Shown here: in pieces, positions 33,604 through 40,538 of the stretch
How the letters are laid out: every line of letters begins with the position of its first letter
Numbering within the stretch: position 1 is the stretch's first letter
Made by a program: the position numbers and the translations under genes
The notes under the pieces: generated by a model
What the model saw: only the letters and a program-made list of their open reading frames with translations
Database searches by the model: none
What the model was told of the DNA's origin: nothing
DNA from: QHXQ01 sp036389375
GTDB lineage: Bacteria > Acidobacteriota > Blastocatellia > Pyrinomonadales > Pyrinomonadaceae
Reading direction: 5' to 3'
DNA length: 52,698 nucleotides
Assembly: GCA_036389375.1 (NCBI GenBank)
Contig: DASVQA010000208.1
Span: 1-52,698 of the forward strand

Positions 33604-35347
33604 ATGCTCTGATGTCAGGAATACGTTTGTATCCGTTTTCTCGATACTCGTACCAAAGTTGAGACCACTTGCTTTTAACGGCCCCTTCGCTCTTCTTTAT
33701 ACCTCTTCCCTTTAAGCCATAATCTCTTGCAAAGTAATCCTTCTTAGCCCCATCTAGCCATTCATTAGCTAAACGATTTGCGTCTTCAGTAGATTCTATG
33801 GGTATTCCACGTCCCGCGCCTAGATAAGCAAAGAAATCTGCGGCAAGTATAGAAAGATAGACATCATTGAAAATATTTGAAATTTTGGGGGAGCCCCAAA
33901 AATTATGGGACCCTTGATCATCTGTATCTGCTAGGCGGTCTCGTACTACCGTCCATACCTCGCAAAATACATCTCGCCACGGGCCTGTTTCGGATGACCA
34001 ATATTCGTATGGTGTGTCAAACCCGTGTTTGCGGTATTTTGCGACTATCTTGGAACCATTCAGATTATTGTTCCGCCACTTCTTAGCATAATCAATTGTT
34101 AAGCTTGGGTTAGGAAATTTCGCGCCTTCCAATCGCCGGAATGTGCTTGCTAAACGATCTACAACAGACCAATCCAACTTCCTTTCAGCATCATTCTTTT
34201 CGTCGAACCCTCGTTTTATAAGCCCTCGGAATGGGCTGCGTTGTGACCCCTCCAAAAAGGCAATGGTTCGATAATCCATAACTTGAATGTCAGCGCGCCC
34301 AAGACGCTCTGTTATACGTCCAACCTCTTCATCAGTCAGTGTTGTCGCGACTATTGATCCAAGAAGAGCTTTAGGGATTGGAGTGGCTTTTTGATTTACC
34401 ACCACAAATTGAAATACGTGCTCGGCCCAATCACTACTATGAATAAGCGAAATGCCAAGTCTACGGGCGTACTGCCCTTTAACAATTTTCACTACGTCAT
34501 CCGCTGTTTTGTCTTCAGCAAGCAGATTCCTTTGTAACTCTCTAGCGCCTTCTGATTCTATCTCTTCATCGAGCTGGTGTAGCGCACCTAATAACCTATG
34601 TTGTCCATCAACAATTGTTGCGGTATGTAAGAAGTCGATTAATGCGTCCTTCGAGAAACCGGCGAACTCATCACGATCTGGTGCTTCGGTCTTCTCAAGG
34701 GCTAAACGGCGGAGGCGTACTGCATGAAAAAAATCCTCTATATGCGACTCAGTTGAAAACTCGGCACTTACTTCTGCATTTTCCTCCGAGTCAGCGTTGG
34801 CATCATTGTCTTCTGTATCTTCAATACTGTCTTCGGAATCATTCTCTATTGCTTGTTCTGTTGGTTGTGGCGACACCTCATTGGTTCGCAGAAATGTTGA
34901 AAGCTCATTGTCGTCAACGATCTGTTCATCCAGTCTCGCCAAGCGTTCAATCAGAAGCTGTTCTACCTCTCGCAGTAAGTTTATAAGCGTATACGTTTTA
35001 TAATCTGGCTCACGAATTATGAGCCATCCTATACGATCCTGACCGGCACGCTCCTCTAACGGGGTAAATTCTATCCTGCTAGCTTTCCTAACAGCGCAAA
35101 GTATAGGGTTTGCGATAATATTGGCTCCCTCATCCAAAAACTTGGATAGCTTTTTCACTCTTCTAGGGTCACCAACTCGCTGAAACCCGACAGTCTCTAC
35201 TCCTTGCTTTTCCTGTTTACGCGGGATGCCTGCCCACTCAGTTACCTCATTACAAGGTGCTGCAAAAAGAAAAACTGGTGATCCACCATTTAGTTGGCGG
35301 TATTCTACTGCTAGATAGCGAAATTCAAGCATTTCTCTCTCAGGCAT
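33593..35347 (-). CDS. Large DGQHR-domain protein (DndB-like)
   Basis: Protein of 584 aa. The DGQHR motif is at residues 247-251 (HTATIVDGQHRLLGALHQLD), twice as far from the N-terminus as in DndB. An acidic insertion precedes it (about residues 168-200, mostly Glu, Asp, Ser). The C-terminal 250 residues have no known domain I can name. Similar ParB/DndB-fold proteins occur in DNA modification and defence loci (Dnd, Dpd). ATG 35347 has AGGAG 8 nt upstream. The frame is open upstream for 47 codons to an amber codon at 35489-35491, and a 21-codon frame with its own Shine-Dalgarno precedes that. It is co-transcribed with the HNH gene. Confidence 0.78.
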   Translation of the reverse strand: MPEREMLEFRYLAVEYRQLNGGSPVFLFAAPCNEVTEWAGIPRKQEKQGVETVGFQRVGDPRRVKKLSKFLDEGANIIANPILCAVRKASRIEFTPLEERAGQDRIGWLIIREPDYKTYTLINLLREVEQLLIERLARLDEQIVDDNELSTFLRTNEVSPQPTEQAIENDSEDSIEDTEDNDANADSEENAEVSAEFSTESHIEDFFHAVRLRRLALEKTEAPDRDEFAGFSKDALIDFLHTATIVDGQHRLLGALHQLDEEIESEGARELQRNLLAEDKTADDVVKIVKGQYARRLGISLIHSSDWAEHVFQFVVVNQKATPIPKALLGSIVATTLTDEEVGRITERLGRADIQVMDYRTIAFLEGSQRSPFRGLIKRGFDEKNDAERKLDWSVVDRLASTFRRLEGAKFPNPSLTIDYAKKWRNNNLNGSKIVAKYRKHGFDTPYEYWSSETGPWRDVFCEVWTVVRDRLADTDDQGSHNFWGSPKISNIFNDVYLSILAADFFAYLGAGRGIPIESTEDANRLANEWLDGAKKDYFARDYGLKGRGIKKSEGAVKSKWSQLWYEYRENGYKRIPDIRAFVP

Positions 35348-35488
35348 ATCTTTCTCCTGCGAAATTAATTGACGTAGTGCTGCCCAACTTTCGTAGCGTG
35401 GTCTTAAATCCCATTTCGGAGTTTGTTGATTCTGCCGCCTGTTCTCCGACTTGGGATTATATCTACCGACACTGTAGCAGACATATAT

Positions 35489-35554
35489 CTAACACTTGGC
35501 AATTGCATCGCACACGCGCGAGGCATCCGTCTCCACGGGCATGTTCTTGATCAT
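35489..35554 (-). CDS. Short leader-type reading frame upstream of the DGQHR gene
   Basis: A 21-residue frame (MIKNMPVETDASRVCDAIAK and C) with a strong Shine-Dalgarno GGAGG 5 nt before the ATG. It ends at TAG and lies in the same frame as the DGQHR gene, 69 codons upstream of that start. It may be a leader peptide, or the true N-terminus cut off by an amber mutation. On the other strand the rest of 35348-35688 has no convincing gene. Confidence 0.35.
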   Translation of the reverse strand: MIKNMPVETDASRVCDAIAKC

Positions 35555-35688
35555 ATGAACCTCCGACTGAAGGTAAGCCGAAAATGGAGAATGGAATAAG
35601 ACTATTGGATCCCCCAGACAGAATTGATAAAGTTGAAGGCGATGTTAAGGACAGCCAACAATTTACCAAAGAATTTAATTAAGGCGCA

Positions 35689-36129
35689 ATGCGGAACTTA
35701 ACGTATTTCCTGCTGTTCATGCATTTTGTCTTGGCGTGTTTACACCGTCAGTCACACATGAAAACTAAAGATGAGGCTCTTTCAAAGCCATTTGCTAGGG
35801 ACCGCGTTGAGATTCCTGAGGGGAATGCGGCGGCTTTCCAAGCCTGGGAGCGATTGAGAAAAATAAAAAGTTTACTGGCGCAAGATTTTTTTAGTAATTT
35901 CAAATGCAAAGATGAAAAACAGATTCTGGATTTTAATCCACGATCTGATTTTCAGTTGAGGATTGAATTAGAAAAAGTAGAGAGAGAATATTTTCAATCC
36001 AGTAGTGAGCTAGAAAGACTAAAGGGAGAATTGAGAGAGCTAGCGAATGTTGGTTTTTTGCGCAGCCATTGGTCTTTACGTTCAGAACTAAAGGATTTAG
36101 TAACCAATTATGATAGGGAGATGCCCTAG
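35689..36129 (+). CDS. Hypothetical protein
   Basis: Protein of 146 aa, or 123 aa if translation starts at ATG 35758, which gives MKTKDEALSKPFARDRVEIP. The longer form would begin with a hydrophobic stretch (YFLLFMHFVLACL). The second half is charged and likely coiled coil (LRIELEKVEREYFQSSSELE). I do not recognise a family. It is AT-rich, the last gene before the right end, and convergent with nothing nearby. Genes in this position of Tn7-like elements are usually cargo. Confidence 0.5.
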   Translation: MRNLTYFLLFMHFVLACLHRQSHMKTKDEALSKPFARDRVEIPEGNAAAFQAWERLRKIKSLLAQDFFSNFKCKDEKQILDFNPRSDFQLRIELEKVEREYFQSSSELERLKGELRELANVGFLRSHWSLRSELKDLVTNYDREMP

Positions 36130-36251
36130 AAAATAGGGGACGCATGCCTGTTGTGGGGTCGTGTCCGCGAGCGGTGATTGCTGGAGGGCAACATGCAAGC
36201 CCTAATTAGGTGTTTTGTTGGCTTTCTCTCATGAACTCTCAGTCTAAAACT

Positions 36252-36374
36252 CGTCGCACCCACTTTTGTAAATTTCTAAACTTGTCGCACCCACTCCTGT
36301 ATATATTCGCAAGCACTTCTGTGCAAATAAAAGGTTTTTGCCCTTCCCAGTCGCAACATCTTCTGTTTTTAGCA
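36252..36374 (-). other. Transposon right end with four TnsB-type binding sites
   Basis: Four 18-bp sites in the orientation opposite to the left end: CGTCGCACCCACTTTTGT (36252-36269), TGTCGCACCCACTCCTGT (36283-36300), ATTCGCAAGCACTTCTGT (36305-36322) and AGTCGCAACATCTTCTGT (36349-36366). The last is followed by the 8-nt tip TTTTAGCA. An asymmetric 3-versus-4 site layout is the Tn7 rule. 36130-36251 has no gene I can support. Confidence 0.87.
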
Positions 36375-36379
36375 ATTGA
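36375..36379. repeat. 5-bp target site duplication, right copy (ATTGA)
   Basis: It matches 14865-14869. Reading from the rlmD frame across this copy gives ATT GAC AAT TTA CAA AAG TGA, restoring a short native C-terminus. Confidence 0.88.
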
Positions 36380-36417
36380 CAATTTACAAAAGTGAATACG
36401 ACGCCGCGAAAGCGGCG
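36380..36417 (+). pseudogene. Displaced 3' tail and hairpin of the rlmD-like gene
   Basis: Bases 36375-36395 encode IDNLQK and a stop in the frame of the rlmD-like gene once the transposon and one duplication are removed. A GAAA-loop hairpin CGCCGC-GAAA-GCGGCG (36402-36417) follows and was probably that gene's terminator. The rest of the gap to comEC (to 36573) shows no other gene. Confidence 0.7.
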
Positions 36418-36573
36418 CGGCCCTGCAAGGGCAGATCCGGCTTCCGTTCTGCGTGGCTGTTAATTCGTAGGCGTCCGCTTCTATCGAACGGCGAACAGGC
36501 ATATACTGACGCTCGTCTCACAACTCGTCGTACCGGCCGTCATCAGCGCCGTCACTCACTGTTCCCGTAAGCT

Positions 36574-39384
36574 ATGCGATTCGCTGCCCGTCGAGCGCAG
36601 TTCAATCTTTATCCGTTGGCGTTGCTGGCGGTGTCTTTTGCGGCGGGCGTGTGGCTCGCTCATGTAGACGCCGGCTCGCTACGGCGCGCGCTCGTCTGCG
36701 GTGCAGTCTGTCACGCGGCGGCTGCGCTTGCGTTCCTGCGCAAACGTTTGACTGCCGCCACGCTGCTGGTGTGCGCCGGCTTCGCGTGCGCGGGGCTGGC
36801 GCTGGCGCTGGCCGAGCAGCAGAGCGTGAGCGCAGATCGCGTGCGCCATTTTTACGACGATGGCCGGTTGGCGACGGGCGAGCCGGTAGAGTTGACGGGC
36901 GTGCTTGAGCGCGCGCCGGAGGTTGCGCCGGACGGGCTTTACCTCGCGTTGCGCGTCGAGCAGATCAGGCACAAGGGTGGCGAAACCGGAGCATCGGGTG
37001 CTGTAGAACTGTTCGCCCCGGCGCGCGACGCGGCCGCACGCGTTGCATACGCCGCTTTAGAGTTGCGGCGGGGCGCGCGCGTGCGTGTGCTAGTGGCGCT
37101 TACACGCGCGGAGGAGTATCGCAACCCCGGCGGCAGCACGTTGACCGAGTTCCTTGCGCGGCGCGGCTTCGATGCAGTGGGCACGATTAAGAGTCCGCTG
37201 CTCGTCGAGCGGCTTGACGATGCGCGCGTCTTGCTGCCGCTCGTCTGGCTGGACGCGTGGCGCGAATGGATGCGTGCGCGCATCGCGCAGATGTTTTCGG
37301 ACGAGACGGCGGGCGTGCTTCAGGCGGCGCTGCTCGGCAATCGCTACGGGCTGTCGCACGCGACGGCGGAACGTTTCCGCGCGGGCGGCACATTTCACGT
37401 CCTCGTCATCAGCGGATTACACATAAGTTTTATCGGCTGGTTCGTCTTCATACTTCTGCGCTTTGTGACGAAGCGGCGCGTCTGGCAGTTTGCCGCGACG
37501 GTTGTGCTGTTGTGGGCTTACACGGTCGCGGTCGGCGCGGGCGCGTCGGTCGTGCGCGCGGCCTTGATGTTCACGTTGGTTGCGCTTGCACCGCTCATGG
37601 GACGGCGCGCGGCTTCACTCAACGCGCTCGGCGGCACGGCGCTCGCGCTGCTCGTCTGGCGACCCGGCGATCTGTTCGATCCATCGTTTCAACTGACGTT
37701 CATGTCCGTGCTCGGCATCGTCACGCTCGGCTGGCCCGTGTTGGAACGGCTGCGTGCGGTCGGCGCATGGCGACTGACGCGCGCGACACCCTATCCGCCC
37801 GTCTGTCCGCGTTGGTTTCGCGTCGTGGGCGAAGCGCTCTACTGGCGCGAACGCGTGTGGCAGCGCGAATTGGGGCGCACGGTCTACAGTTATCGTCTGT
37901 TCAAAAGCCCTGCGGCGCGCTGGCTCGCACGCTGCCGCGTGCAAGGCGTGTTGCGCTACGCCGCCGCCGCCATCGTCATCTCCATCAGCGTGCAACTATG
38001 TCTGCTGCCGTTGCTCGTCGTCTACTTCCATCGCGTCAGCGCGGCCTCGCTGCTGCTAAACATCTTCGTCGGCGCGTTAATGGCGGCGCTGGCGCTCGTC
38101 GCGCTCGTCGCGCTCGCGCTCTCATGCCTGAGCATGCACCTCGCACAACCGCTTGTCTGGCTCGGCGAGCAGCTCAACTGGCTGATGACACACAGCGTCG
38201 ATCCCTTCACGCGCGCGTATATCGCCAGCCTGCGTTTGCCCGCATATCACGGCCCGGCGGCGCTCAGCTACGCGCTCTATTATCTGCCGCTCGGCGTCCT
38301 GCTCGTCGCGCTCGCGCGCTGGCAACCGCTTGGGCCGCCGGCAGAGACTCTGCCGCCCGCAACGGCAGCAACTAACGACGGACGCACGCTGCTAAATCGT
38401 CGCCGCCGTCGGTCCGCGCGCGGGCTGATGTTCGCCGGTCTCGCCTTCATCATGTTGCTGTGCGTTGTTCTAGCGCACCCGCACAGTGCGGCGCGCGCGG
38501 ACGGTCGCCTGCGCATAGATTTTCTCGACGTGGGACAGGGCGACGCTGCGCTCATCACGTTGCCCGACGGCACGACGCTTCTGGTGGACGGCGGCGGCCG
38601 ACCCGCGCTCTATCAGGCTAAACGTAAAACCGAACCGCGCGGCGCAGACGAAGCCGAGCTAACTGATCCTGCCGAAGCGTCCACGCTTTTCGCACGCGAC
38701 GAGCGCAGCATCGGCGATGCGGTCGTATCGGAGTACCTGTGGTGGCGCGGGCTAGACCACGTTGACTACGTGCTGGCGACGCACGCGCACGCGGATCACA
38801 TGGACGGCTTAAGCGATGTGGCGCGCAACTTCGCCGTGCGCGCCGCGTTCGTCGCCCGCGCACCGGCGCGCGTGGCCGAATATGCGCGCATGGCTGAGAC
38901 GATGCGACGGGAGCGCGTGCCCGTGTACCTGCTCGCCCGCGGTACACAATTAAGCTTCGGCGCGGTTACGTGCGAAGTGCTTTGGCCCGCAACGGACGCG
39001 AGCGCCGCTGCATCTTCCGGCAACGACGACTCGCTCGTGCTGCGCCTGCGCTTCAAAGACCGCGTCTTCCTGCTGACCGGCGACATCGAAAGTCACGCGG
39101 AAGCGGAACTGCTGCGCGCTGGCAGCGACCTGCACTGCGATGTCCTCAAGATCGCGCATCATGGCAGCCGCACCTCTTCGACAGCCGCCTTCGTTAATGC
39201 TACGCGCCCGCAGGTTGCGATCATCTCGGTCGGGCGCGCTTCGCCCTTTGGTCATCCAGACCCGACGGTCGTGGCGCGTTGGCAGGCAGCCGGCGTGCAA
39301 GTGCTACAGACGGGCCAGCGCGGCACGATCACCGTCAGCACAGACGGCGCAGACCTGCGCGTCGAAACATACGTGACCCCCTAG
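36574..39384 (+). CDS. comEC: ComEC/Rec2 family competence protein
   Basis: Protein of 936 aa, an inner-membrane channel for transport of single-stranded DNA during transformation. The N-terminal half has a DUF4131-type segment and a soluble OB-like part. A central competence domain starts with HVLVISGLHISFIGWFVFIL and has about ten hydrophobic helices. The C-terminal third is a metallo-beta-lactamase-like domain (DFLDVGQGDAALITLPDGTT, then DYVLATHAHADHMDGL, LLTGDIE, and KIAHHGSRTS) thought to be the nuclease. All three parts are present and intact. A comEA-like gene lies 550 bp away on the other strand, so a DNA-uptake pathway is plausible. Confidence 0.92.
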   Translation: MRFAARRAQFNLYPLALLAVSFAAGVWLAHVDAGSLRRALVCGAVCHAAAALAFLRKRLTAATLLVCAGFACAGLALALAEQQSVSADRVRHFYDDGRLATGEPVELTGVLERAPEVAPDGLYLALRVEQIRHKGGETGASGAVELFAPARDAAARVAYAALELRRGARVRVLVALTRAEEYRNPGGSTLTEFLARRGFDAVGTIKSPLLVERLDDARVLLPLVWLDAWREWMRARIAQMFSDETAGVLQAALLGNRYGLSHATAERFRAGGTFHVLVISGLHISFIGWFVFILLRFVTKRRVWQFAATVVLLWAYTVAVGAGASVVRAALMFTLVALAPLMGRRAASLNALGGTALALLVWRPGDLFDPSFQLTFMSVLGIVTLGWPVLERLRAVGAWRLTRATPYPPVCPRWFRVVGEALYWRERVWQRELGRTVYSYRLFKSPAARWLARCRVQGVLRYAAAAIVISISVQLCLLPLLVVYFHRVSAASLLLNIFVGALMAALALVALVALALSCLSMHLAQPLVWLGEQLNWLMTHSVDPFTRAYIASLRLPAYHGPAALSYALYYLPLGVLLVALARWQPLGPPAETLPPATAATNDGRTLLNRRRRRSARGLMFAGLAFIMLLCVVLAHPHSAARADGRLRIDFLDVGQGDAALITLPDGTTLLVDGGGRPALYQAKRKTEPRGADEAELTDPAEASTLFARDERSIGDAVVSEYLWWRGLDHVDYVLATHAHADHMDGLSDVARNFAVRAAFVARAPARVAEYARMAETMRRERVPVYLLARGTQLSFGAVTCEVLWPATDASAAASSGNDDSLVLRLRFKDRVFLLTGDIESHAEAELLRAGSDLHCDVLKIAHHGSRTSSTAAFVNATRPQVAIISVGRASPFGHPDPTVVARWQAAGVQVLQTGQRGTITVSTDGADLRVETYVTP

Positions 39385-39398
39385 CTTCTGTTGCGTGA

Positions 39399-39428
39399 TT
39401 GAATCAACGCGGGCCGGCCCGTTATATT
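39399..39428 (+). promoter_or_regulatory. Sigma-70-type promoter candidate for the cupin gene
   Basis: TTGAAT (39399-39404) and TATATT (39423-39428) are separated by 18 bp. They match the -35 and -10 consensus at 4 and 5 positions and lie 53 bp before the preferred start codon. Confidence 0.45.
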
Positions 39429-39480
39429 GTGTTCGGTTGCGAAGGTATTGCGCGCTTACCAGACGAGAGGGGAATCGAAG

Positions 39481-39849
39481 TTGCCAGAGAACGAAACAAG
39501 GGATGCGTCGCCGCGCTTTGATCAAAGGCCGTGGGGATCGTTTACGGTGTTGGACGAGGGTGCGGGCTACAAGGTCAAACGGATTGAGGTGTTGGCAGGC
39601 AAGCGGTTGAGCTACCAGAAGCATGCGCGCCGCGCGGAACACTGGCTGGTCGTGCAGGGCGCGGCGCACGTCACACTCGACGGCACGGAGTTGATCGTGC
39701 GCACGGGCGAAACGATTGACATAGAGATCGGCGCGCTCCACCGCGTCGCCAACACGGGCCCCGACCTGCTCATCTTCATTGAAATACAACGCGGCGACTA
39801 TCTCGGCGAAGACGACATCGTGCGCCTGAGCGACGACTACGGCAGGTGA
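39481..39849 (+). CDS. Cupin-domain protein, mannose-6-phosphate isomerase type II C-terminal-like
   Basis: Protein of 122 aa from TTG 39481, which has GAGAGGGG 8 nt upstream. A longer frame starts at 39427 but would overlap the -10 element. The sequence matches the stand-alone C-terminal cupin of bifunctional PMI/GDP-mannose pyrophosphorylases: FDQRPWGSFTVLDEGAGYKV, KRLSYQKHARRAEHWLVVQG, GETIDIEIGALHRVANTG, and DYLGEDDIVRLSDDYGR. Metal ligands are probably H in QKHARRAEHW and H in ALHRV. It could isomerise mannose-6-phosphate for cell-surface sugars. No sugar nucleotide genes are adjacent. Confidence 0.85.
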   Translation: MPENETRDASPRFDQRPWGSFTVLDEGAGYKVKRIEVLAGKRLSYQKHARRAEHWLVVQGAAHVTLDGTELIVRTGETIDIEIGALHRVANTGPDLLIFIEIQRGDYLGEDDIVRLSDDYGR

Positions 39850-39938
39850 GGTCGCAGGGGCGCAAGTCGGGCCAATGCTTGCGCGGCTCTGCGTTGCTGA
39901 ACAGTTCAGACCACCGGCCTCTGCGGTGCTTGCGCTTG

Positions 39939-40313
39939 TTACTTTGCTTCGATTAGTGGGCGCATCTCGGCGAAGCGGCGTTCGCTGATGCCGCGCACGA
40001 TGAGGACGTGCTCGACGCGGCGGAATGCGCCGTAGCGTGCGCGGTGTTCGATGATGCGCGCCGCCAGCCCCGCGCCGATGCCGGGCAATTGCTCTAGTTC
40101 GGCGCGCGTCGCCGTGTTGATGTTGATGCGCGGCAGGTCGTTCGACGCACGTTGTTCATCTGCCGCCGGCATGGTGCGCGCCTCGCGTGGCAACTTGACG
40201 CACGAGACGCTCAGGCAGACGAGCGCGTGGCAGAACGCGACAAACAGCCAGCGGCCGGCGCGCGTGCGGCTTAAATGTCGGAGCAGAGGCGAGTTGGAAA
40301 GAGTTTGCGACAT
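39939..40313 (-). CDS. comEA: ComEA-like helix-hairpin-helix DNA-binding protein
   Basis: Protein of 124 aa. An N-terminal hydrophobic segment (GRWLFVAFCHALVCLSVSC) would be a signal or membrane anchor, possibly lipoprotein-type given its cysteines. The C-terminal 65 residues are two helix-hairpin-helix motifs (ININTATRAELEQLPGIGAG, then LAARIIEHRARYGAF). In transformation ComEA binds incoming double-stranded DNA outside the membrane and hands it to ComEC, whose gene is nearby. No clear Shine-Dalgarno sequence is seen. Confidence 0.82.
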   Translation of the reverse strand: MSQTLSNSPLLRHLSRTRAGRWLFVAFCHALVCLSVSCVKLPREARTMPAADEQRASNDLPRININTATRAELEQLPGIGAGLAARIIEHRARYGAFRRVEHVLIVRGISERRFAEMRPLIEAK

Positions 40314-40382
40314 TTTGCCGCGTGCGTGTGCAAAATGCTAGAAGTCTAAACTTGTCAGAAACTTGTAACGTTCAAAGGCTAG

Positions 40383-40417
40383 TTTTCCACAGGTTTTTCC
40401 ACAGATTCTGTGGAAAA
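40383..40417. promoter_or_regulatory. Cluster of three DnaA-box-like sequences
   Basis: TTTTCCACA at 40383-40391 and 40395-40403, and TGTGGAAAA at 40409-40417, each match the relaxed DnaA box TTWTNCACA. The last two form a palindrome with an 11-bp stem that could also work as a terminator. They lie in the 225-bp gap before comEA and after ftsK, which otherwise holds no gene. Confidence 0.5.
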
Positions 40418-40538
40418 ACTTTTCAGAGTTGTGACGCCGTCCCGGTCAACGGTCCGCTCCGGTTGGGCAGTTGAAATTGAGCGTGAAAAAACCGAGCAAG
40501 CCAGTTCAACCCCTGACGGCTGACGATCTACCGCAAAC

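Larger units (their letters stand above)
14870..36374. mobile_element. Tn7-like transposon (21,505 bp) carrying a Dnd phosphorothioation island
   Basis: The element is bounded by TGACATAA on the left and TTTTAGCA (complement TGCTAAAA) on the right, each directly abutting an 18-bp TnsB-type site, and flanked by the duplication ATTGA. It encodes TnsA, TnsB, a TniB-sized TnsC and two TniQ proteins on the - strand. Cargo is dndA, an HNH nuclease, dndBCDE, a DGQHR/HNH pair, a XRE regulator and several unknown genes. GC content is visibly lower than in the chromosome, most so in the tniQ genes and at the right end. It also contains one intact-looking IS630 and two decayed IS256 tails. There is no cas gene or CRISPR array, so targeting is expected to be by TniQ/TnsD protein. 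Confidence 0.92.

Noticed and set aside
35551..35683. A + strand frame ending in GDVKDSQQFTKEFN before the 146-aa gene
   Set aside because: Only about 33 codons from its ATG, no ribosome binding site, and no recognised similarity; not supportable as a gene.
14870..36374. Possibility of a CRISPR-associated transposon
   Set aside because: End repeats and TniQ/TnsC sizes recall such elements, but no Cas12k, Cascade gene, CRISPR repeat or tracrRNA-like region is visible.
40383..40417. Replication origin
   Set aside because: Three boxes without dnaA, dnaN or gyrB nearby are not enough; kept only as a regulatory candidate.
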